From Agreia sp. Leaf210 (GTDB lineage Bacteria; Actinomycetota; Actinomycetes; Actinomycetales; Microbacteriaceae), in contig NZ_LMKK01000001.1 in NCBI RefSeq assembly GCF_001421485.1, forward strand, positions 563,717-627,716: a stretch of DNA of 64,000 nt, written 5' to 3'. The notes under the pieces are model-generated. The model did not search any database and was not told the DNA's origin. It worked only from the letters and a program-made list of their open reading frames with translations. Of this stretch, positions 8,574-15,442 are shown one piece after another (position 1 is the stretch's first letter; each line of letters starts with the position of its first letter). A program made the translations under genes and the position numbers.

Positions 8574-9029
8574 TCACGGCTCGGGTTGAGCGCGAGCCAG
8601 CACGGCCCTGATCTCGGCGACCGTCGTCGCCTGCGCGATGGCACGGGTGGCCGACGGATCGTTGAACACATTCGCCAGCTCTGCCAGCACCGTCATGTGC
8701 CCCTCATTGCTCGTCACCGCGAGCGCCAGCACGACCTCGACCGGGTCGTTGTGCGGATGCCCGAACACGACCGGCTCGTCGAGCGTCACCACCGCGAGTC
8801 CATCGCGCACGACATCGGGCCCCGGCCGCGCGTGCGCGAGCGCGAGTCCGGGGGCGATCACGATGTAGGCGCCGAATTCCTCGACGACCTGCACCATGCG
8901 CTCGGCGTAGGCATCCGTCGTGACCGCGCCGAGAACGAGCGCCTCGCCCGCGAGACGCACGGCCTCACGCCAATCGCGCGCGTGCGCTCGCAAGACGAAG
9001 ACGTCGTCGGGCAGTTCTCGCAAGCGCAT
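8574..9029 (-). CDS. PTS system EIIA component (mannitol/fructose/Ntr-type)
   Basis: A 151-residue PTS_EIIA type-2 domain protein. The active-site histidine is about H66 in IAPGLALAHARPGPDVV, the canonical A-x-P-H/G...L-A-H-A-R-P arrangement of this family; downstream PVVFGHPHNDPVEVVLALAV is also typical. Start ATG 9027-9029 lies four bases after the adenosine deaminase stop, so the two are translationally coupled. It would shuttle phosphate from HPr to the IIB encoded immediately downstream. Coupling of a PTS pair to adenosine deaminase is unusual; the missing IIC might be elsewhere, or the pair may be regulatory. Confidence 0.88.
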   Translation of the reverse strand: MRLRELPDDVFVLRAHARDWREAVRLAGEALVLGAVTTDAYAERMVQVVEEFGAYIVIAPGLALAHARPGPDVVRDGLAVVTLDEPVVFGHPHNDPVEVVLALAVTSNEGHMTVLAELANVFNDPSATRAIAQATTVAEIRAVLARAQPEP

Positions 9030-9033
9030 ATGG

Positions 9034-10155
9034 CTACGCGCTCTGGAAGCCCGCGATGATCGTGTCTGCCAGATCCTGGCGCTCGTCGAGCGGCAGGAAG
9101 GAGGCATTCGCGGCGTTCAGCTGGAAGACCTCGAAGTCTTCGAGGTCGTAGCCGAACGCGTCGGAGAGCAGCGAGAGCTCGCGGCTGAGCGAGGTGTTGC
9201 TCATCAGTCGGTTGTCGGTGTTGACCGTGACCGTGAAACCGAGCTGGTAGAGCAGATCGAACGGGTGATCGTGCAACTCGTCACCCCAGGCCGCGATCGC
9301 GCCGGTCTGCAGATTCGACGACGGCGAGAGCTCGAGTGCGATCTCGCGGTCTTTGACCCACTGCGCAAGGCTGCCGATGCTGACGAAGGTGTTCTCGTCG
9401 TCGCTCGACTCGATGCTGATGTCTTCGGCGAGCCGCACGCCGTGACCCAGCCGAAGAGCCCGTCCATCGAAGAGGGCGCCGCGGATGCTGTCGAGCCCGT
9501 CGGCCTCGCCCGCGTGCACCGTGACGGGAAAGAAGTTCTGAGCGAGGTAGTCGAATGCCGCGCGCTGGTTGCCCGCGGGGAAGCCCAGCTCGGCGCCGGC
9601 GATATCGAACCCCACGACGCCCCGCTCGCGGTGACGGACGGCGAGCTCGGCGATCTCGAGGCCACGATCGGCGTGACGCATCGCGGTGACCAACTGACCC
9701 ACGCGCAGTGTCTTGCCGTCGTTCCGCGCGTCGTCGATTCCCTGCTCGATGCCCTGCTGCACCGCCTCGACCGTCTGGTCGAGGGTGAGGCCCTTGGCGA
9801 CATGCTGCTCAGGGGCCCAGCGCACCTCGCCGTAGACGACACCGTCGGCGGCGAGATCCTGCACGAACTCGCGCGCCACACGGGTGAGACCCTCGGTCGT
9901 CTGCATCACTCCCACGGTGATGTCGAACGTGGCGAGGTAGTCGACGAGCGAACCCGAGTCGGCCGAGTCTTCGAACCATTCGCCCAGCGAGGCCGCATCC
10001 GAGGCGGGCACCTCGAAGCCGATCGAGTCGGCCAACTCGAGGATCGTGGCGGGGCGGAGGCCGCCGTCGAGGTGATCGTGGAGGGAGACTTTGGGGAGAG
10101 CGTTGATGCTCGTTCGGCCGTTGGCGAGCGTGTACTGCTCTCGTGAATCGTTCAT
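9034..10155 (-). CDS. add: Adenosine deaminase
   Basis: A 373-residue metal-dependent amidohydrolase converting adenosine (and deoxyadenosine) to inosine and ammonia. Zn ligands: LHDHLDGGLR (H26, H28); further signatures VTVHAGEAD, RLGHGVRLAED, LELSPSSNLQTGA and NTDNRLMSNTSLSRE, which supplies the catalytic Asp pair region. Full length for the family. Start ATG 10153-10155 is confirmed by a TAGGCT box ending six bases upstream and overlapping the IclR stop, so add may have its own leaderless promoter within the operon. Inosine produced here can be split by the PNP or nucleoside hydrolase of the same island. Confidence 0.95.
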   Translation of the reverse strand: MNDSREQYTLANGRTSINALPKVSLHDHLDGGLRPATILELADSIGFEVPASDAASLGEWFEDSADSGSLVDYLATFDITVGVMQTTEGLTRVAREFVQDLAADGVVYGEVRWAPEQHVAKGLTLDQTVEAVQQGIEQGIDDARNDGKTLRVGQLVTAMRHADRGLEIAELAVRHRERGVVGFDIAGAELGFPAGNQRAAFDYLAQNFFPVTVHAGEADGLDSIRGALFDGRALRLGHGVRLAEDISIESSDDENTFVSIGSLAQWVKDREIALELSPSSNLQTGAIAAWGDELHDHPFDLLYQLGFTVTVNTDNRLMSNTSLSRELSLLSDAFGYDLEDFEVFQLNAANASFLPLDERQDLADTIIAGFQSA

Positions 10156-10161
10156 GGCATC

Positions 10162-10167
10162 AGCCTA
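10162..10167 (-). promoter_or_regulatory. -10 box TAGGCT, leaderless-type, for add
   Basis: TAGGCT (minus strand) ends exactly six bases before the add ATG and overlaps the stop codon of the upstream IclR gene; no Shine-Dalgarno sequence is visible. Confidence 0.6.
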
Positions 10168-10920
10168 CGGCGTCGATGCGGGGAAGAGGCTGCCGGAGAT
10201 CTGCGACGCCGCGTGCCGCGCGAGCGGCAGGACCTCTTCGGCGCTGAGCACGCTCGCCCGCGTCGCGACATAGGGAACAGTCAACGCGGCGACGGCCGAT
10301 CCGTCGGCCCTCAGCACGGGGAAGACGATGTCGATCACACCGGCGTGAAGCTCGTCGCCGCGCTCGACGTACCCCGCGTCATGGACCGCCCGCAGGGCCG
10401 GCCCGTGCGCATCCGGATCGCTCGAGCGGAACGCCCGCAGAATCTCACCCGTAGCCGATTCGTCGAGCGGGAACAGCGCGCCGACCCGCACGCGGAACCC
10501 GAAGTCGCCGGGGCTCTCGACCTGAGCGACGACGCGCGACAGCCCCGCATCTTCGACGCTGAGACTGCACGACTGCTCGGCCGCGTCGGCCAGAGCGCGC
10601 ATCGGCCCGGCGGATGCCTGCAGCAGGCCGCGCAGAGGATCGTGACGGTGGGCCAGATCGAACAGCCGCAGCGACAGGATGTAGAGCCCCGACTGAGCGT
10701 CGCGGTGCACGTAGCCGCGCCGCTCGAGGGTGCTGAGTACGCGAAAGATCTGGCTGACGCTCCGGCCCACGCCCGACGCGATCTGGGCCTGACTCAACCC
10801 CCCGCTCGTTGCGGCCAGAAGCTCGAGGATGTCGAGCCCTTTGTCGAGCGCGGGGGCCGCGTACTCGGTGTCGGCCGACGCTCCCTTCGCCGAGGTCGAC
10901 GATGTGCCGAGGCCAGTCAT
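10165..10920 (-). CDS. IclR family transcriptional regulator
   Basis: A 251-residue IclR-type regulator: N-terminal winged helix-turn-helix about residues 24-85 (LDKGLDILELLAATSGGLSQ ... VGRSVSQIFRVLSTLERRGYV), then the C-terminal effector-binding domain ending in SVLSAEEVLPLARHAASQI. Members bind a small carbon-source metabolite and control the adjacent catabolic operon. It lies two bases after the S-adenosylhomocysteinase-like gene and ten bases before add, inside a leftward five-gene run. The conspicuous palindrome at 12112-12138, in the divergent promoter region of this run and the nucleoside hydrolase gene, is a plausible binding site. The nucleoside or sugar effector is unknown. Confidence 0.88.
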   Translation of the reverse strand: MTGLGTSSTSAKGASADTEYAAPALDKGLDILELLAATSGGLSQAQIASGVGRSVSQIFRVLSTLERRGYVHRDAQSGLYILSLRLFDLAHRHDPLRGLLQASAGPMRALADAAEQSCSLSVEDAGLSRVVAQVESPGDFGFRVRVGALFPLDESATGEILRAFRSSDPDAHGPALRAVHDAGYVERGDELHAGVIDIVFPVLRADGSAVAALTVPYVATRASVLSAEEVLPLARHAASQISGSLFPASTP

Positions 10921-10922
10921 GG

Positions 10923-12098
10923 CTAGAGGCTCGCACCCATGGCGGCGACCATGCGTCGGGCGATCTCGCGCTCGAGGTCGTCGGGAACGGGCTGGGCTCC
11001 CGCGACCAAGGTGCTCGCACCCGTCGCCACGCGCTCGAGCGAGAGCACCTGCAACAAAAAGCCGAGGTCCATGGAGTCGAGGGAGTTGCCCTTCGGCGCC
11101 GTGCCCGCGAGATTGAACATGCGGCCGCCCGCGATGAGGATCACGTGGCGCCCGTTCGGCAGATCGATGCGTTCGATCGTGTCGTCGATGGCGCGGGTCG
11201 CGGTGGCGGCGGAGCGCAGCGATGCCGTGTCGATCTCCCACGGGAAGTGTCCGCAGTTGGCGAGGATCGCGCCGTCGTTCATATGCTCGATAGCCGACAT
11301 GGTGAGCACGTTCGCGCGGCCCGTGGCGGTGATGAACACCTCGCCCCACTCGGCGAGTCCGTCGGCGGTATCGACCCGGAATCCGTCGAGGGCTGCCTCG
11401 AACGCTTTCAATTCGTCGACCTCGGCGACCGCCACCTTGCCGCCGAGCGCGCGCAGGTACTGCGCGACGCCGCGGCCGCACCACCCGTAGCCGACCACGA
11501 CGAATCGGCGACCAGGAATCATGAGGTTCGTGATGCGCATGAAGCTCTCGACGACCGACTGCCCGACGGCGTGTTTGTTCTCGCCCAACTGCTTGAGCAG
11601 GCTGTCGTTGATCACGATCACCGGAAACGGCACCTGACCCAGGAGCTCGGCTCGAAGCCTGTCGCCGCCCGAGGTCGTCTCCTCGGTGCCGCCGATCAGA
11701 GTCGCCCCCGCACCTCGAGCCACGATGCCGGCGGCCAGATCAGCCCCGTTGTCGAGCAGGATGTCGGGGGTCGAGTCGAGCACGGCGGCGACATTGGCGT
11801 GGTGCTGCTCGAGTGTGTCGTCGCGGCGACCGAAGAGGGTCATGCCCTGACCTTGCAGATAGGCCACCACATCATCCTGCGTGGATCCGTGGTTTCCCGT
11901 GCCGACGATCTCTGCTCCGCCGGCTGCGAGGGTTTCGAGCAGTACGGCGGTCTTGGGCTCGATGTGCAGCGACATGCCGATGCGGTGACCCTCGAAGGGC
12001 CTCGTCGCAGCGAACTGCTCACGCACGGCCGCGAGGAGTCTCATGCGAGACCTGATCCACTCGACGCGGGCGGCTGCGGAATCGATGAGTGCTGTCAT
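10923..12098 (-). CDS. Divergent S-adenosylhomocysteinase-like NAD-binding protein
   Basis: A 391-residue member of the adenosylhomocysteinase superfamily of the short archaeal-like type. Recognisable are SLHIEPKTAVLLETLAAGGA, STQDDVVAYL, GTEETTSGGDRL, NDSLLKQLGENKHAVGQSV, the NAD-binding VVVGYGWCGRGVAQYLR, and FITATGRANVL...GAILANCGHFPWEID. It departs from true SahH: the DDG tract reads DNG, FDN reads GEN, the late G-H-P-S segment is replaced by GTAPKGNSLDSMDLGF, and the C-terminal Lys/Tyr tail that closes the NAD pocket is missing. It begins the leftward operon with IclR, add and PTS IIA/IIB. It may hydrolyse a modified nucleoside thioether rather than AdoHcy; this is inference. Confidence 0.8.
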   Translation of the reverse strand: MTALIDSAAARVEWIRSRMRLLAAVREQFAATRPFEGHRIGMSLHIEPKTAVLLETLAAGGAEIVGTGNHGSTQDDVVAYLQGQGMTLFGRRDDTLEQHHANVAAVLDSTPDILLDNGADLAAGIVARGAGATLIGGTEETTSGGDRLRAELLGQVPFPVIVINDSLLKQLGENKHAVGQSVVESFMRITNLMIPGRRFVVVGYGWCGRGVAQYLRALGGKVAVAEVDELKAFEAALDGFRVDTADGLAEWGEVFITATGRANVLTMSAIEHMNDGAILANCGHFPWEIDTASLRSAATATRAIDDTIERIDLPNGRHVILIAGGRMFNLAGTAPKGNSLDSMDLGFLLQVLSLERVATGASTLVAGAQPVPDDLEREIARRMVAAMGASL

Positions 12099-12111
12099 GG
12101 TCTCAGTGTTG

Positions 12112-12138
12112 CATATATGAATGTCAGTTTCATATATG
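12112..12138. promoter_or_regulatory. 9-bp arm palindrome, candidate operator in divergent promoter
   Basis: CATATATGA (12112-12120) and TCATATATG (12130-12138) are exact reverse complements with a nine-base spacer, an AT-rich island between the S-adenosylhomocysteinase-like gene (leftward) and nucleoside hydrolase (rightward). A -10-like TATGAT (12135-12140) for the rightward gene overlaps the right arm. The IclR protein encoded nearby is the obvious candidate ligand. Confidence 0.7.
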
Positions 12139-12167
12139 ATGTTGGCACCGACTTCAAGGAGCCTGCC

Positions 12168-13115
12168 ATGCCCCGAAAGATCATCCTCGACTGCGACCCC
12201 GGTCACGACGATGCCATCGCGATCCTGCTCGCGCACGGTAATCCGCAGATCGAGTTGCTGGCCGTGACGACGGTGGTGGGCAATCAGACGCTCGAGAAGG
12301 TCACGAGGAACGCCCTCGCCGTGGCCGAGATCGCCGGCATCGTCGGGGTTCCGTTCGCCGCCGGATGCCCCCGGCCGCTGGTGCGCACCATCGAGGTGGC
12401 CGCCGATATCCATGGAGAGTCGGGCATGGACGGCCCCGAACTTCCCGAGTCGAGCCGTGAGCTCGACGGTCGCCACGCCGTCGACCTGATCATCGACACG
12501 ATCATGGCGAGCGAGCCCGGTGAGATCACGCTGGTACCCACGGGCGGGCTCACGAACATCGCGCTGGCGGCGCGCAAAGAGCCGCGCATCGTCTCGCGAG
12601 TACGCGAGGTCGTTCTGATGGGCGGCGGCTTCCACGTCGGAAACTGGTCGGCCACCGCGGAATTCAACATCATCATCGACCCCGAGGCCGCTCACATCGT
12701 CTTCAACGAGTCGTGGCCGTTGACCATGGTGGGCCTCGACCTGACGCACCAGGCGCTCGCCACTCCCGAGGTTCGGGCGCGAATCGAAGCGATCGGCACC
12801 GCACCCTCGCGCTTCGTGGGCGAGTTGCTCGACTTCTTCGCGAGTACATATCTCGAGGCGCAGGGCTTCACCCATCCGCCCGTTCACGACCCGTGCGCGG
12901 TGGCCTACGTGATCGACCCGAGCGTGATGACCGTGCGCAAGACCCCGCTCGACGTGGAACTCACGGGCACGCTGACGCTCGGCATGACCGTGGCCGACTT
13001 CCGCTCACCCCCACCCGCGGACTGCACGACTCAGGTCGCGGTCGACCTCGACACCGAGAAGTTCTGGACCCTCATCGAGGACGCCCTGCACCGCATCGGA
13101 GAGCCCGCGCGCTGA
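12168..13115 (+). CDS. Nucleoside hydrolase (inosine/uridine-preferring type)
   Basis: A 315-residue Ca-dependent N-ribohydrolase, splitting nucleosides to free base and ribose. The N-terminal metal cluster ILDCDPGHDDAIAILLA (Asp 8, 10, 13, 14), VVGNQTLEKVTRNAL, the LVPTGGLTNIALA loop, VLMGGGFHVGNWSATAEFNIIIDPEAA (split here for reading: GGGFHVGN then AEFNIIIDPEAA), and the late metal/active-site VHDPCAVAYVIDP are all present. ATG 12168 is preceded by AAGGAG at 12156-12161. Divergent from the adenosylhomocysteinase-like operon and sharing the palindromic operator region, so likely co-regulated by IclR. Exact base preference cannot be read. Confidence 0.92.
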   Translation: MPRKIILDCDPGHDDAIAILLAHGNPQIELLAVTTVVGNQTLEKVTRNALAVAEIAGIVGVPFAAGCPRPLVRTIEVAADIHGESGMDGPELPESSRELDGRHAVDLIIDTIMASEPGEITLVPTGGLTNIALAARKEPRIVSRVREVVLMGGGFHVGNWSATAEFNIIIDPEAAHIVFNESWPLTMVGLDLTHQALATPEVRARIEAIGTAPSRFVGELLDFFASTYLEAQGFTHPPVHDPCAVAYVIDPSVMTVRKTPLDVELTGTLTLGMTVADFRSPPPADCTTQVAVDLDTEKFWTLIEDALHRIGEPAR

Positions 13116-13150
13116 CCGTTCGACCCGTCGACGAGAAGAGGCCTCGACGA

Positions 13151-13609
13151 TCAGATCGTGACGCCCCTGTTCCTCCAACCCGCGCGACCGAGAACGTCGA
13201 GGAGCGGTGCCGAGACCTGCTCGCGGGTGTGGATGTCCTCGGTAGAGGCATCCTGCGTCGGACGAGAGAGCCTCCTCACAAGGCCGACGATGATGGTGAA
13301 CAGGTTGATCGAGACACCGCGGTTGTAGCCGCGGTACGCGCGGAAGCGACCGTTGTCGATACCGGCGTCTTGCTCGAACCACCGGAAGCTCGCGTCGCCC
13401 GCGGACAGTTTCACTGTGTAACGGAAGTTCGCGGACGCACCGCGAGACGCGTCGAGACGAGTCGCCCACGCTGGATCGTCGAACTTCCAGCGGGCCGTGA
13501 CGACGTCGTCATCGATCGTGTAGACGATCGGTCGTTGCGGGTCATTGAGTGCCAGCACCGCGTAGCGCACCTCATCGATGGGCCAAGGCGCGGAGGGCGT
13601 CGAGCTCAT
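13151..13609 (-). CDS. Hypothetical protein, third gene of WXG100 cassette
   Basis: A 152-residue protein I do not recognise. The first hundred residues look beta-rich (DEVRYAVLALND, IVYTIDDDVVTARWKF, SANFRYTVKLSAGDASFRWFEQDAG), followed by a hydrophobic stretch VSINLFTIIVGLVRRL (about 107-122) and a charged tail. No signal peptide. Its ATG at 13607-13609 overlaps the stop of the upstream gene (ATGA), showing translational coupling to the DUF1795/LpqN-like gene and hence to the WXG100 protein. Position suggests an accessory, chaperone or immunity-type partner of the secreted protein, but there is no direct sequence evidence for any of these. Confidence 0.7.
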   Translation of the reverse strand: MSSTPSAPWPIDEVRYAVLALNDPQRPIVYTIDDDVVTARWKFDDPAWATRLDASRGASANFRYTVKLSAGDASFRWFEQDAGIDNGRFRAYRGYNRGVSINLFTIIVGLVRRLSRPTQDASTEDIHTREQVSAPLLDVLGRAGWRNRGVTI

Positions 13610-14082
13610 ACCGATGCCGTGAGGCTCTGCTGCACGGCCTGAACCTCCGACCACATGGTCTTCGCTTGAGTGGCTGTGGCGCTGCCCGTCACCGTGACCA
13701 GGTCGGACACGCCTCCGTTCGCGACGACGACCACACGCACGGCCTGAACGAGAGTGCCGACCCGAGGGTCGGTGAAACTGAACTCGATACGGAATCCTGG
13801 GAAGCCAGCGATGTCGAGAGTCTCTGAGCCCAGGACGACGGCGTCGGGTATCTCGTTCACGCTCTGCTGCACCGCTTCCACCGCTGACTCGACGCGGTAG
13901 TCGGCCCCGAATCGAGACGTCGTCACGACGACATTCGGAGTGAACTCGTTGGATGAACCCGGCTTGAATGCCGCCAGCACGGTGCCAGAAGTCGGATTGC
14001 CGACCCATCCTTCGGGGAGGTCGAGCGACAGAGCCACCGGCGCGGGAAACTGCGGGCCGGGGTAGGAGATGCGACTCGTCAT
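13606..14082 (-). CDS. LpqN/DcrB (DUF1795)-like protein in WXG100 cassette
   Basis: A 158-residue protein with the layout of PsbP/DcrB/LpqN-fold domains: VALSLDLPEGWVGNP at about residue 16, then FTPNVVVTTSRFG, a helix AVEAVQQSVNEIPDAVVLG, GFPGFRIEFSFTDPRVGTLVQAVRVVVV, and a closing helix. No signal peptide or lipobox is visible, unlike lipoprotein LpqN. In mycobacteria and related genera such domains occur beside ESX genes, and DcrB-like proteins act as chaperones in other secretion systems. It follows the WXG100 gene after a 67-base gap and overlaps the next gene by four bases. Function as chaperone or partner is inference; the fold assignment is by eye. Confidence 0.65.
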   Translation of the reverse strand: MTSRISYPGPQFPAPVALSLDLPEGWVGNPTSGTVLAAFKPGSSNEFTPNVVVTTSRFGADYRVESAVEAVQQSVNEIPDAVVLGSETLDIAGFPGFRIEFSFTDPRVGTLVQAVRVVVVANGGVSDLVTVTGSATATQAKTMWSEVQAVQQSLTASV

Positions 14083-14149
14083 AGGAGCGGGCCTTTCTAC
14101 GTGGATGGAAGGTCGGGTTCAGCAGATGAAGCGGGGCGAAGCACGAGCA

Positions 14150-15316
14150 TCAGATGTGGATGCCGAAGCCGCCGAGCACGTCCCTCGGGCTGAAGGACAC
14201 GTCGAGGCCTGCACCCACTCCCAGACCGTAGGCGATACCGAGGTCGATGCTGAAATGGACATCGTCTTTGGTCACCGCGACGTCCGCATTGGCGACGACA
14301 CCGGCACCCGCGTACCCGGTCACGGAGCCGCCGACATTCGCACCGGCGACCTCCATGCCCGCCTGAGCGGTCGCGGATGCGCCGGCGAGCGCCTGCACTC
14401 CGGCGTTGGCACTGATGCCCTCCGGTCCGATGGAACCACCCGAGGCGACGGCCGCCTGCACTCCGACCATTCCGCCCACCGAACCCTCGACCGAAGAGCC
14501 GTTCCCGCTGTCGAGCTTGCCGCCTGCGCTTGCCTCACCGCCGAAGAATCCACCGGCACTCGCATTCACGTTCGCCTGGCCGTTCTCGTCGATTCCCGCG
14601 TGTGCATCGGCGGTCGTATACCCACCGACGAAAGCGTCGGCCGTGCCGCTCGACGACATGTCGCCGGGGAGGTCGTCATTAGAGCCCTTGACCCCCGCAC
14701 CCGCGCCCCAGAGCGCCTCGGAGTTGGCGTCGTGCGACACCTCACCGTTGGGCCCGTACGTCGTCCCCGCGCTCGCGTCGGCCTCGCCTCCGCCGAAGCT
14801 GTAGCTACCGTCCGGCTGGCCCTCCGTCCACTTGCCCGCGCCGGTGCCGGCACCGAAACCCGGCTTCTTCGGATCTTCGGCGCTGTGCCGCGGCGGGTCG
14901 TCTATGTTGCCTGGATTGCCGTCGATGTCGGGCCGAGGAACGTTGTGGGGAATATCGCCGTCGTCGCTCGGCTTGCCATGGCTCGCGCCAGTGCCCGAGG
15001 GCTGCGACGATCCGCCTGCCGAGCCCGGAGCGCCGGGCCCGCCCGCACCGTCGGTGCTCGCGGTCGTCTGCTCGGCGGCGTTGCGTTTGAGATCTTCAGC
15101 CGCCGCATGCAGGGCACGTACGGTCGACGCGATCCTCTGGCTGTGCTCGCCGTTCCACGACGAGCGGAACTGACTTGCGTCCGGGCCTCTCCAGGCGGCG
15201 ACGCTGTTCACCACCGAGGTCACGGACGCCGAATTCGAACGAAGTTCGTCGGCGGCCTGGCTGAACCGCTGCGCCAGCGATTTGAGTTGTTCGACATCAG
15301 CACCGTATACGGCCAT
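14150..15316 (-). CDS. WXG100-domain protein with Gly/Ala-rich C-terminal domain, putative type VII substrate
   Basis: A 388-residue protein. Residues 1-85 form a WXG100-type helical hairpin with the turn AWRGPDASQF (W42-x-G44). Residues 86-165 are a Pro/Gly/Ser-rich linker. Residues about 170-388 are a Gly/Ala-rich, repetitive segment (GGEADASAGTTYGPNG, ADAFVGGYTTADAHAGID, GGFFGGEASAGGK) ending in LGIAYGLGVGAGLDVSFSP, with alternating small and polar residues suggestive of a beta-structured or membrane-inserting domain. No toxin catalytic motif is visible. ATG 15314-15316 has GGAGA nine bases upstream; an upstream in-frame ATG lacks a ribosome-binding site. No ESX core genes (EccC, EccD, MycP) are in the window, so this would be an orphan substrate cassette. 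Confidence 0.8.
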   Translation of the reverse strand: MAVYGADVEQLKSLAQRFSQAADELRSNSASVTSVVNSVAAWRGPDASQFRSSWNGEHSQRIASTVRALHAAAEDLKRNAAEQTTASTDGAGGPGAPGSAGGSSQPSGTGASHGKPSDDGDIPHNVPRPDIDGNPGNIDDPPRHSAEDPKKPGFGAGTGAGKWTEGQPDGSYSFGGGEADASAGTTYGPNGEVSHDANSEALWGAGAGVKGSNDDLPGDMSSSGTADAFVGGYTTADAHAGIDENGQANVNASAGGFFGGEASAGGKLDSGNGSSVEGSVGGMVGVQAAVASGGSIGPEGISANAGVQALAGASATAQAGMEVAGANVGGSVTGYAGAGVVANADVAVTKDDVHFSIDLGIAYGLGVGAGLDVSFSPRDVLGGFGIHI

Positions 15317-15442
15317 GTGCGTAAGTCTCCCTGTCGTGACGTGGCTGCGATGTCCTATCGGCGGCCGCACTTACGTGCTGCCTCACTCTATGAGGAGAGG
15401 TCCGGTCCGACCATGGGGAGAAGTCCCCATGGTTCGTGCCGA

